Shown here: positions 25,908-33,455 of the stretch, in pieces
How the letters are laid out: every line of letters starts with the position of its first letter
Position numbering within the stretch: the first letter of the stretch is position 1
Source of the DNA: Actinoplanes solisilvae
GTDB taxonomy: Bacteria; Actinomycetota; Actinomycetes; Mycobacteriales; Micromonosporaceae
Assembly: GCF_003999975.1 (NCBI RefSeq)
Contig: NZ_RJAC01000012.1
Location: 124,001-188,000 of the forward strand
Direction: 5' to 3'
Length of the DNA stretch: 64,000 nt
Position numbers and translations under genes: made by a program
Notes under the pieces: generated by a model
Databases searched by the model: none
What the model was told of the DNA's origin: nothing
Seen by the model: only the letters and a program-made list of their open reading frames with translations

Positions 25908-26891
25908 TCAGCGGGCGATCTCGTTCATGTTGGCGTAGCGCTCGCCGGCGGGCGGCTGGATGGCGGTCAGCCGGGACAACTGGTCGGCGGTGAGCCGCAG
26001 CGCGTCGGCGCCGGCGTTCTCCTCGAGGCGTTTCACGTGTTTGGTGCCGGGGATCGGGGCGATGTCGTCGCCCTGGGCGAGCACCCACGTGAGCGCGACC
26101 TGGGCCGGGGTGGCGCCGGCCTCGCGGGCGACGGCTTCGACCTCGTCGACGATGCGCAGGTTCTGCTCGAAGTTCTCGCCCTCGAAGCGCGGGGTGGACA
26201 GCCGGAAATCGTCGGGGTCGAGGGTCTTGGTGTCGCGGATGGCGCCGGTGAGGAAGCCGCGGCCGAGCGGGGAGTAGGGCACCAGGCCGATGCCGAGCTC
26301 GCGCAGCGTGGGCAGGATGCGGGCCTCGATGTCGCGCGTCCACAGCGAGTATTCCGACTGCACGGCGGTGATCGGGTGCACGGTGTGGGCCCGGCGGATC
26401 GTGTCGGCGCCCGCCTCGGACAGGCCGATGTGCCGGATCTTGCCGGCCTGCACGAGGTCGGCGAGGGTGCCCACGACCTCTTCGATCGGCACCTTCTCGT
26501 CGACGCGGTGCTGGTAGTAGAGGTCGATGTGGTCGGTGCCGAGGCGGCGCAGCGACCCGTCGAGGGCGGCCCGGATGTTGTCGGGGTGGCTGTCGATCGT
26601 GCGGGTGCGGTCGTCGTCGTCGTCGCCCCGATGGGAGACCAGCCCGAACTTGGTGGCGATCTGCACCTGGTCCCACCGCCCGGCCAGCGCCCGGCCGACG
26701 AGTTCCTCGTTCGCGTAGGGCCCGTAGACCTCGGCGGTGTCGAAGAAGGTGACACCCAGCTCGAGGGCGCGGTGGATGGTGCGGACGGACTCGGCGTCGT
26801 CGGTGCCGCGGCCGGTGTAGTAGGCCGACATGCCCATGCAGCCCAGGCCGAGACGGGACACGTCGAGCCCGGCGAGCGATACGCGCTTCAT
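25908..26891 (-). CDS. Aldo/keto reductase, second copy
   Basis: A 327-residue aldo/keto reductase of the YakC/AKR13-like type. Motifs: LGLGCMGMSAYYTGRGTDDA, FFDTAEVYGPYANEELVGRA (catalytic Asp and Tyr), IATKFGLVSH (Lys), IDLYYQHRVDEKVPIEEVVG (His), PYSPLGRGFLTG and IPGTKHVKRLEENAGA. TAGGTT at 26898-26903 lies 6 bases before the ATG, so a leaderless mRNA is likely. The gene is followed by DUF2071 with essentially no gap. It is not a close copy of the reductase at 9.9-10.9 kb. Confidence 0.92.
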   Translation of the reverse strand: MKRVSLAGLDVSRLGLGCMGMSAYYTGRGTDDAESVRTIHRALELGVTFFDTAEVYGPYANEELVGRALAGRWDQVQIATKFGLVSHRGDDDDDRTRTIDSHPDNIRAALDGSLRRLGTDHIDLYYQHRVDEKVPIEEVVGTLADLVQAGKIRHIGLSEAGADTIRRAHTVHPITAVQSEYSLWTRDIEARILPTLRELGIGLVPYSPLGRGFLTGAIRDTKTLDPDDFRLSTPRFEGENFEQNLRIVDEVEAVAREAGATPAQVALTWVLAQGDDIAPIPGTKHVKRLEENAGADALRLTADQLSRLTAIQPPAGERYANMNEIAR

Positions 26892-27011
26892 GCCGCGAAC
26901 CTACGCCGCGGCGCGGGTGGTCGGACAGTGATGGAGTTAACGGCCACGAGGTGCCGGGTCGGCGGGAGAGAATGGGTACGACATACACCCTTGTGACCCT
27001 GGAGGCTCATC

Positions 27012-27698
27012 CTGAACGCCCGACGACCGGCCGCGGTGCTCTTCGACATGGACGGCACGCTGGTGGACAGCGAGAAGGTGTGGGAGATCGCCCTGCACGA
27101 GCTGGCGGTGCGGGCCGGGGGCACGCTCTCCCCGGCCGCCCGGCACGCCATGATCGGCAGCAGCATGGCCGCCAGCATGCGGATCCTGCGTGACGACCTG
27201 GGCCAGCCCGACCGGCCCGAGGCGCCCGACGTGCGGTGGCTCACCGACCGGGTGCTCGAACTGTTCGGCGCGGGGCTGGTGTGGCGCCCTGGGGCTCAGG
27301 CGCTGCTGCACGCGGTGCGTTTCGCCGGGCTGCCGACCGCCCTGGTCACCTCGACCGGCCGCCGGCTGGTCGAGGCCGCCCTCGACACGCTCGGCCGCAA
27401 GAACTTCGACGTCGTGGTCTGCGGCGACGAGGTGACCATGCCCAAACCCGACCCGGAGCCCTACCGGGCCGCCGCCAAGCTGCTCGGCGTCCCGGTCGAG
27501 GACTGCGTGGCGATCGAGGACTCGCCGACCGGCGTCTCCAGCGCGCTCGCGTCGGGCGCGGCCGTGCTGGCCGTGCCCTCCGAGCTCGAGCTGCCGCCGA
27601 CCGACGGGGTCCACCTGCGCACCTCGCTGGTGGGGGTGGACCCCGCCTATCTGGCCGACCTGCTCGTGCACCGGGGTCTGCTGCAACCCGAGCACTGA
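27012..27698 (+). CDS. HAD-superfamily phosphatase, subfamily IA
   Basis: A phosphatase of about 220-228 residues. HAD motif I is VLFDMDGTLVDSEKVWE, motif II is ALVTSTGR, motif III/IV is CGDEVTMPKPDPEPY and AIEDSPTGVSSALASG. A helical cap lies between motifs I and II. GGAGG at 27001-27005 points to the CTG at 27012 (spacing 6) as the start, which keeps the full first strand RRPAAVLFD; the nearest ordinary start is GTG 27036, which would cut into that strand. Substrate is not evident, though such enzymes often act on sugar phosphates. Confidence 0.82.
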   Translation: MNARRPAAVLFDMDGTLVDSEKVWEIALHELAVRAGGTLSPAARHAMIGSSMAASMRILRDDLGQPDRPEAPDVRWLTDRVLELFGAGLVWRPGAQALLHAVRFAGLPTALVTSTGRRLVEAALDTLGRKNFDVVVCGDEVTMPKPDPEPYRAAAKLLGVPVEDCVAIEDSPTGVSSALASGAAVLAVPSELELPPTDGVHLRTSLVGVDPAYLADLLVHRGLLQPEH

Positions 27699-27721
27699 TC
27701 TCTGGTCGTGTTTCTCTAGTT

Positions 27722-30250
27722 CTAGTCGTGGGCGATGGCGGCCAGGACGTTGAGCCGGGCCGCCTTGATCGACGGCAGCACCGCCGCGAGGACCCCGACC
27801 AGGGCGGCCAGGCCGAGGTAGAGCCCCATCTGGGTCCAGGGGAGCACCAGGTCGGTGATGCCCTCGCTCTCCAGGGCCCGCACCACGGCCGCGCCCAGGC
27901 CGCTGCCGACCACGACGCCGAGCAGCGCGCCGAAGACCGAGATCACCACGGCTTCGACGGTGACCATGCGCATCGTCTGGGCCCGGCCGAGGCCGACGGC
28001 GCGCAGCAGCCCCAGCTCCCGGGTGCGTTCCAGCACCGACAGGGCGAGGGTGTTGACCACGCCGAGTACCGCGATGAGGATCGCCAGGCCGAGCAGGATC
28101 TGCACCATCGTGATGACCGTGTCGAAGTCGCCGGTCTGCTGGTTGATGAAGCTGCTGCGGTCGGTCGCGTTGACCTCGGGGCTGTCCGCGACCAGGGCCT
28201 TGACCTGCGGCAGCACCTGGGCGACGGTGGCGCCCTCGGCGAGCCGCACGAACCCGAAGACCGGCTGGGTGATGCCGAACTCCCTGGTCGCGGCGGCCGG
28301 CAACAGATAGCTGCCGGGCATCGCGTCCTCGTCGTAGGTCGCGGCGATCGTGTAACGGTGCTGCTCGCCGCGCGGCAGTTGCACGGTCAGCGCGCTGCCG
28401 ACGGCCCAGCCGTGTTCGGCCGCCTCCTGGTTGCTGACCGCCAGTTGCCCGCTGGTCAGGGCGGGCAGGGCCGGTGATCCGTACGCCTCGGCGAGCTCGG
28501 CCAGGTCGTCGGTGGCGTTGACATAGGTGCGTTCACCGTCGATGACCGCCTGGTCGTTCCAGACACCCGCGGCGGCCCGCACCCCGGGCAGCGCGGCCGT
28601 CCGGGCGAGCACGCCTTCGTCGAACGTGGGCGGCCGTGGCCCGTTCTGGTCGCCGCCGATCACGATCTCGGCCTTGATCGTGTTCTCGGCCTGGGCGGCC
28701 AGGCTCTGCTTCGCCGAGTCCATGACCACGGTGACGCCGGTGACCAGTGCGATGCCGACCATGAGGGCGGCCGCGGTGATCGCCGTACGCCTCGGGTTGC
28801 GGCCCGAATTGAGCCGGCCCAGACGCCCCGGCACCGACCACGAGAACAGCCGGCCCAGCGCGCCCACGACCGGCTTGGAGATCAGCGGCGTGAGCAGGGC
28901 GACCCCGATGAACGTGACCAGCACCCCGGTCAGGATCAGCCACAGGGAGTTTGTCGCGTACAGCCCGACGCCGAGCGTGGCCGCGCCGGCCGCGCCGATG
29001 ATCGCCCCGGTGACCGTGACCCGCGTCAGCGGCCGGTCGGGGGTGGCGACGTCCTGCATGGCGGCGATCGGCGAGATGCGGGAGGCGCGCAGGGCCGGCA
29101 GCACCGCGGCGACGACAGTCACCACGACCCCGACGATCAGCGAGCTGAGGATCGCCGCGAGCGGGACGCCGACCGGTGCCGGGTCGAGCCCGCCGCTCAT
29201 CGAGCCGAACAGGGTGACCAGCAGCGCGCCCACCCCGACGCCGGCGCCGAGGCCGAGGGCGGCGGCGACCAGACCGATCACGACCGCCTCGAGCAGCACC
29301 GAGCCGATCACCTGACGGCGCCCCGCGCCCAGCGCGCGCATCAGCGCGAGTTCCCGGGTGCGCTGGGCCACGATGATCGAGAACGTGTTGAGGATGAGGA
29401 ACGTGCCGACGAACAGGGCCACCCCGGCGAAGCCCAGCAGGATGTTGTTGAAGAAGCCGAGCGCCTCCTTGAACTGAGCGGAGCTCTCCTCGGCGAGCTG
29501 CTTGCCGGTCTTCACGTCGTAACCCGCGCCCACCTGGGCGGCGATCCGGTCCCGGACGGCGGTGGCGCTCTCGCCGTCGGCGACGCGCACGGTCACCTGG
29601 GTGAGGACGCCGGCCTGGCCGAGCATGGAGCGCTGGGCGACCGGTGTGGTGAAGGCGACCTCCTGGACGCCGCCGATGCTGTCGCGGCCCTCGGTGTAAC
29701 CCCAGACGCCGACCAGCGTGAACGTCTTCTTCGGCAGCTGGGTGAGCACGGCCACCTGGTCGCCGACCTTGATGCCGGCGGCCTTGGCGACCGCCTCGTT
29801 GACGGCGATCTCGGTGTCCTTCTCGGGGCCGCGGCCCTGGCGCAGCTGCATCAGCTCGTCGGTGCCGACCCAGTTCATGCCGATGCGCGGCGGGCCGAAG
29901 CTGGTGACGACCTTGCCGTCGGAGCCGATCACGCGGGCGCCGTCGGTGGCGACCACGCCGGTCGCCTTCGCCACCCCGGGCACCTGGCCGATCGTGGTGG
30001 CCAGCGCCGCGGGCAGCGGCGTCTCGACCTGCTCGCCGTCCATCTCGGACACCGCGATCCTGGGTTTCGCCTTCACGGCGACGTCGGTCGTCGCGTAGCC
30101 CTCGGTGAACAGGTTGTCGAAGGTGCGGCTCAGCGTGTCGGTCGTGACGAACGCCCCAGCGACGAACATGACGCCCAGCACGACGGCCAGACCGGAGAGC
30201 ACCAGCCGTAGTTTGCGGCCGAGCAGGCTCTTCAGTGTCGCGCGCAGCAT
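27722..30250 (-). CDS. ABC transporter permease, FtsX/MacB type
   Basis: An 842-residue permease with two FtsX modules. TM1 (LVLSGLAVVLGVMFVAGAFV) is followed by an extracytoplasmic MacB-like periplasmic-core domain, three more helices (ILLGFAGVALFVGTFLILNT, LVAAALGLGAGVGVGALL and others), a linker containing ISPIAAMQDV, then a second set of helices, a second core domain and a final three-helix FtsX unit ending in ARLNVLAAIAHD. It pairs with the ATPase encoded immediately upstream (overlapping stop and start at 30250). Systems of this build export peptides or lipoproteins or act mechanically on the cell envelope. Confidence 0.92.
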   Translation of the reverse strand: MLRATLKSLLGRKLRLVLSGLAVVLGVMFVAGAFVTTDTLSRTFDNLFTEGYATTDVAVKAKPRIAVSEMDGEQVETPLPAALATTIGQVPGVAKATGVVATDGARVIGSDGKVVTSFGPPRIGMNWVGTDELMQLRQGRGPEKDTEIAVNEAVAKAAGIKVGDQVAVLTQLPKKTFTLVGVWGYTEGRDSIGGVQEVAFTTPVAQRSMLGQAGVLTQVTVRVADGESATAVRDRIAAQVGAGYDVKTGKQLAEESSAQFKEALGFFNNILLGFAGVALFVGTFLILNTFSIIVAQRTRELALMRALGAGRRQVIGSVLLEAVVIGLVAAALGLGAGVGVGALLVTLFGSMSGGLDPAPVGVPLAAILSSLIVGVVVTVVAAVLPALRASRISPIAAMQDVATPDRPLTRVTVTGAIIGAAGAATLGVGLYATNSLWLILTGVLVTFIGVALLTPLISKPVVGALGRLFSWSVPGRLGRLNSGRNPRRTAITAAALMVGIALVTGVTVVMDSAKQSLAAQAENTIKAEIVIGGDQNGPRPPTFDEGVLARTAALPGVRAAAGVWNDQAVIDGERTYVNATDDLAELAEAYGSPALPALTSGQLAVSNQEAAEHGWAVGSALTVQLPRGEQHRYTIAATYDEDAMPGSYLLPAAATREFGITQPVFGFVRLAEGATVAQVLPQVKALVADSPEVNATDRSSFINQQTGDFDTVITMVQILLGLAILIAVLGVVNTLALSVLERTRELGLLRAVGLGRAQTMRMVTVEAVVISVFGALLGVVVGSGLGAAVVRALESEGITDLVLPWTQMGLYLGLAALVGVLAAVLPSIKAARLNVLAAIAHD

Positions 30251-31002
30251 CAGACGAGCACCTCCCCGGCCTTCATCTGCTCGAGCACCGACTCGGGGGT
30301 CGGGTTGTCGAGCTCGGCGACGATCGCGCCGTCGGCGAGGAAGACGACACGGTCGGTGTAGCTGGCGGCGACCGGGTCGTGGGTGACCATGACGATCGTC
30401 TGGCCGTGCTCCATGACGCTGGAGCGCAGGAACGACAGGATCTCGGCGCCGGCCTTGGAGTCGAGGTTGCCGGTGGGCTCGTCGGCGAAGATGACGTCGG
30501 GCCGGCTCATCAGCGCCCGCGCGCACGCCACCCGCTGCTGCTGGCCGCCGGAGAGCTGACTCGGCCGGTGGTTGAGCCGGTCACCCAGGCCGACGGTGCC
30601 GATCACGGTGTCCCACCACTGCGGGTCGGGCTTCTTGCCGGCGATGTCGAGCGGCAGCCGGATGTTCTCGGCCGCGGTCAGCGTGGGCAGCAGGTTGAAC
30701 TGCTGGAAGATGAAGCCGACCCGGTCGCGTCGCAGCCGGGTCAGGGCCTTGTCGCCCAGGCCGGTGACCTCGGTGCCGCCGATGTGCACGGAGCCGCGGG
30801 TGACCGTGTCGAGGCCGGCGAGGCAGTGCATCAGCGTCGACTTGCCGCTGCCCGAGGGGCCCATGATGGCCGTGAACCTCCCGCGTGCGAAGCTCGCGCT
30901 CACCCCGCGCAGAGCGACCACACGCGCCTCGGCCGACCCGTAGACCTTCCACACATCGTCGGCGCGCGCCGCGAGCGCCTCCGGCGCCTTCGTCCCGATC
31001 AT
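30250..31002 (-). CDS. ABC transporter ATP-binding protein, MacB/LolD type
   Basis: A 250-residue ATPase with Walker A GPSGSGKST, Q-loop FQQFNLLPTLT, signature LSGGQQQRVACARAL, Walker B VIFADEPTGNLDS and the switch VTHDPVAA. ATG 31002 has AGGGGG eight bases upstream; an in-frame ATG at 31050 is less likely. It is the energising subunit of the downstream FtsX-type permease. A TGACGTCA palindrome 68 bases upstream overlaps a possible -35 region, matching sites in front of the divergent operon. Confidence 0.93.
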   Translation of the reverse strand: MIGTKAPEALAARADDVWKVYGSAEARVVALRGVSASFARGRFTAIMGPSGSGKSTLMHCLAGLDTVTRGSVHIGGTEVTGLGDKALTRLRRDRVGFIFQQFNLLPTLTAAENIRLPLDIAGKKPDPQWWDTVIGTVGLGDRLNHRPSQLSGGQQQRVACARALMSRPDVIFADEPTGNLDSKAGAEILSFLRSSVMEHGQTIVMVTHDPVAASYTDRVVFLADGAIVAELDNPTPESVLEQMKAGEVLV

Positions 31003-31069
31003 TCTGCTGCCCCCTGGTCGTGCGGGCCGGTGCCGGCCCGTCCGCTTCATCGTTGCGGGGTGACGGCAC

Positions 31070-31081
31070 GCTGACGTCAGC
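31070..31081. promoter_or_regulatory. TGACGTCA palindrome upstream of the ABC exporter
   Basis: GCTGACGTCAGC is a perfect 12-bp palindrome with TGACGTCA as its core. On the minus strand its TGACGT half lies 18 bases before AACGAT, a plausible -10, so a bound repressor would cover the -35. Confidence 0.5.
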
Positions 31082-31167
31082 CCACGGTCGTACACGGACG
31101 CGGAGATTGGCGTCCGGGGAGCACCCAGGGGGTTCTCAGGGTGGACCCTGAGATGTCACGGTGACGC

Positions 31168-31203
31168 TTGCATGACGTCAGAGTTGACGTCATAGTGGTG
31201 TCA
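31168..31203 (+). promoter_or_regulatory. Promoter with double TGACGTCA operator
   Basis: TTGCAT (31168-31173) and CATAGT (31191-31196) are 17 bases apart and place the transcript start at or near the ATG at 31203, so the mRNA is probably leaderless. Between them lie ATGACGTCA (31172-31180), GAGT, and TGACGTCAT (31185-31193), a perfect inverted repeat whose two halves are themselves palindromes. It is an obvious candidate operator for the ribbon-helix-helix protein encoded next. Confidence 0.65.
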
Positions 31204-31712
31204 TGGATTTGACGCCCTACCTCGAGACCCTGCGGGGCGACCTCGCGGCCGCCGCCGCACCGGCCGGGCCCGAGACGACCCGGGCCGCCGAACTGCTCGG
31301 GCACGCGCTCGAGGCGTCCGCCCGGCTCGCCCTGCTCGAAGCCCTGTCCGACGCGGCCGCCGAGATCACCACGCGGCTGCCCGAGGCGAGCGTGGAGGTG
31401 CGGCTGCGCGGCCGCGAGGCCGACCTCGTGGTCACCCAGCACGCACCCTCGCCGCCGGTGCCGCCGTCGCCGCCCGCCGCTCCGGTGCCACCTGACAGCG
31501 GCGACCTGTCCCGGCTCACCCTGCGCATGCCGGAATCGCTGAAGACCCACGTGGAGCAGACCGCGGCGGCCGAGGGCATCTCGGTCAACGCCTGGCTCGT
31601 GCGGGCGGTGACCGCGGCGGTCCAAGCCTCGGCGCCGCCGTCGTTCCCCTTCAACCCGCCCGGTTCCCCCTCGGGCTCCTCGAAGCGCGTCACCGGCTTC
31701 TTCCAGGCCTGA
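31203..31712 (+). CDS. Ribbon-helix-helix (HicB-antitoxin-like) DNA-binding protein
   Basis: A 169-residue protein. Residues 1-75 are helical (YLETLRGDLAAAAAPAGP, LLGHALEASARLALLEALSD), then a Pro-rich linker (SPPVPPSPPAAPVPP), then a ribbon-helix-helix domain, RLTLRMPESLKTHVEQTAAA followed by EGISVNAWLVRAVTAAV, as in HicB-type antitoxins. No toxin gene is adjacent; instead the gene heads an operon with DUF4097. The double TGACGTCA operator in its promoter fits a dimer-of-dimers RHH repressor. It may also act on the divergent ABC exporter through the third copy of the site. Confidence 0.85.
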   Translation: MDLTPYLETLRGDLAAAAAPAGPETTRAAELLGHALEASARLALLEALSDAAAEITTRLPEASVEVRLRGREADLVVTQHAPSPPVPPSPPAAPVPPDSGDLSRLTLRMPESLKTHVEQTAAAEGISVNAWLVRAVTAAVQASAPPSFPFNPPGSPSGSSKRVTGFFQA

Positions 31713-31741
31713 TCCCTTCCCATCCTCTTTGGAGACCCCTC

Positions 31742-32560
31742 ATGTACGAGTTCCAGCACCCCACCCCCGTCACCGTCGCTCTCAAGGTCCGCGCCGGCGT
31801 GATCCGGCTGTATGCCGAGTCCCGCGACGACGTGCTGGTCACGGTCGAGCCGATGGACGGCAAGGACGCGTCCCGCGACGCCGCCGAACAGACCCGGGTC
31901 GTCCTCGAGGGCGACACCGTGATCATCGAAGTGCCGGGCGCCGACAACGCGTGGATGTGGCGGCGCTCGGCCAAGCTGGCCATCACCGTCCACGCGCCCG
32001 CCGGCAGCTCGGTGACCGGCCGCAGCGCCTCGGCCGACCTCACCGCGACCGGCGACTGGTCGGCCGTCACGCTCGACGTCGCCTCGGCCGACGTCCAGAT
32101 CGACTCGGCTGCCGCCGACGTCCACATCGACTCGGCCAGCGGTGACATCCGGCTCGGCCTGGTCGGCGGTTCGGCGAGCCTGGAGAGCTCGTCGGGCGAC
32201 ATGCGCGTCGGTGACGTCACCGGTGACGTCAGCGTGAAGTCGGCCAGCGGCGACATCCGCCTCGGCGCCGTCGGCCGCAGCCTGCGCGTCTCGACCGCCT
32301 CGGGCGACGTCGAGGTCGGCCGCCTCACCCAGGGCCGCAGCGAGCTCAAGACCGCCTCCGGCGACGTGTCGATCGGCATCGCCGCCGGCGTCAACGTGTG
32401 GCTCGACCTGAACACGGCCTCCGGCCGCACGATCAGTGGCCTGAACCCGCAGCCCGCCCCCGCCACCACGACCGACCAGCCGCTGCTCGAGCTGCGCGTA
32501 CGCACCGCCAGCGGCGACATCGAGATCAACCGCGCGATCCTCGACCGGAAGGCCGCCTGA
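31742..32560 (+). CDS. DUF4097 beta-strand repeat protein
   Basis: A 272-residue protein without signal peptide or membrane helix. After an N-terminal region (VALKVRAGVIRLYAESRDDV) it consists of repeated short beta units ending in SGD: SASGDIRL, SSSGDMRV, SASGDIRLG, TASGDVEV, TASGDVSIG, TASGDIEI, typical of DUF4097, a right-handed beta-helix-like fold. GGAG lies 8 bases before the ATG. DUF4097 proteins are often linked to envelope stress regulators. The coding sequence contains a second pair of TGACGTCA palindromes (32212-32231). Confidence 0.9.
   Translation: MYEFQHPTPVTVALKVRAGVIRLYAESRDDVLVTVEPMDGKDASRDAAEQTRVVLEGDTVIIEVPGADNAWMWRRSAKLAITVHAPAGSSVTGRSASADLTATGDWSAVTLDVASADVQIDSAAADVHIDSASGDIRLGLVGGSASLESSSGDMRVGDVTGDVSVKSASGDIRLGAVGRSLRVSTASGDVEVGRLTQGRSELKTASGDVSIGIAAGVNVWLDLNTASGRTISGLNPQPAPATTTDQPLLELRVRTASGDIEINRAILDRKAA
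32212..32231. promoter_or_regulatory. Intragenic TGACGTCA pair
   Basis: TGACGTCA (32212-32219), four bases, TGACGTCA (32224-32231): the same 8-4-8 spacing as the operator at 31173-31192, but inside the DUF4097 gene where it encodes GDVTGDVS. It may be a second operator or a coincidence of the coding repeat. Confidence 0.35.
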
Positions 32561-32700
32561 TGCTCCCCGACGACCGCTTCAACCTCGAGAACTCCGCCCG
32601 CCGCCGCCAGCAGTCAGCCCGCCGCAAGCGCACCCGCTTCACCCCGCCCGACTGGCCCCACAGCCGAGGCCCCGTCCCCAACCCCCGCCGCGACCACTGA
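32560..32700 (+). CDS. Small basic protein, 46 residues
   Basis: The ATG overlaps the DUF4097 stop codon (TGATG), which implies translational coupling. The product, beginning MLPDDRFNLENSARRRQQSA and continuing RRKRTRF, is strongly basic, with a Pro-rich end. Third positions are almost all C or G. I know no family. It could be a nucleic-acid-binding or membrane-surface peptide, but nothing proves this. Confidence 0.6.
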   Translation: MLPDDRFNLENSARRRQQSARRKRTRFTPPDWPHSRGPVPNPRRDH

Positions 32701-32709
32701 GCACCGGCT

Positions 32710-33438
32710 TCACGCGCCGGGCTTGACCAGGCCGGTCTCGTAGGCGAGCACTACCGCCTGGGTTCGGTCGCGCAGGCGCAGCTTGGTCAGGACGTGGCCG
32801 ACGTGGGTCTTGATGGTGGTCTCGCTGACCTGCAGGGCCGCCGCGATCTCGGCGTTCGAGTGGCCGCGGGCGACGTGCACGAGGACCTCGCGTTCGCGGT
32901 CGGTCAGCGCGTCCAGCTTGGACGTGGTGGTCGTCTCGGGGGCCGGCAGGGCCTCGGCCACGCGGGCGAGGATGCGGGCCAGGGTGGGCGGGGTGATGAC
33001 GGCGCCGCCGGCGGCCACGGCGCGGACGGCGGTGACCAGCTCGCCTGCGGGGGCGTCCTTGCGCAGGAAGCCGGCGGCGCCCGCGGTGATGGCGGCGAGC
33101 ACGTCCTCGTCGGTGTCGTGGGCGGCCAGGATCAGCACGCGCACGGGCAGGCCGGCCTCGGTGACCGCCCGGGTGACGGCCAGACCGTCGGTGCGGGGCA
33201 GGGTCAGATCGGTGATCAGGACGTCGGGCAGCAGGCGGCGGGCCAGGTCGACGGCCTCGCCGCCGTCGCCGGTCTCGGCCGCCACGACGATCTCGGGCGC
33301 CTGACCGTCCTGCGGCGCGGCGGTCAGGATCGCGCGCAGACCGGAGCGCTGCATGGGCGCCGCGTCGGCCAGCAGCACCCGCAGCGGTCGCGCGGGGCTG
33401 CCGTCGCGGGGCGGGCTGCCGTCGGCCGGTGAGCGCAT
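32710..33438 (-). CDS. LuxR/NarL-type response regulator, atypical receiver
   Basis: A 242-residue response regulator. The receiver keeps the phospho-Asp (DVLITDLTLPRTDG) and the Lys (GFLRKDAPAGEL), but the N-terminal acidic pair reads LLADAAP, so the second Asp is Ala. The C-terminal HTH is canonical: LTDREREVLVHVARGHSNAE, IAAALQVSETTIKTHVGHVL. TAGGGT at 33446-33451 lies 7 bases before the ATG, suggesting a leaderless mRNA. No kinase gene is adjacent. Loss of a Mg-binding residue may weaken phosphorylation. Confidence 0.9.
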   Translation of the reverse strand: MRSPADGSPPRDGSPARPLRVLLADAAPMQRSGLRAILTAAPQDGQAPEIVVAAETGDGGEAVDLARRLLPDVLITDLTLPRTDGLAVTRAVTEAGLPVRVLILAAHDTDEDVLAAITAGAAGFLRKDAPAGELVTAVRAVAAGGAVITPPTLARILARVAEALPAPETTTTSKLDALTDREREVLVHVARGHSNAEIAAALQVSETTIKTHVGHVLTKLRLRDRTQAVVLAYETGLVKPGA

Positions 33439-33455
33439 GGCGGCAACCCTAGGGG

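Noticed and set aside
31203..31712. HicAB toxin-antitoxin pair
   Set aside because: Only the antitoxin-like ribbon-helix-helix half is present; no small HicA-like gene is adjacent on either side.
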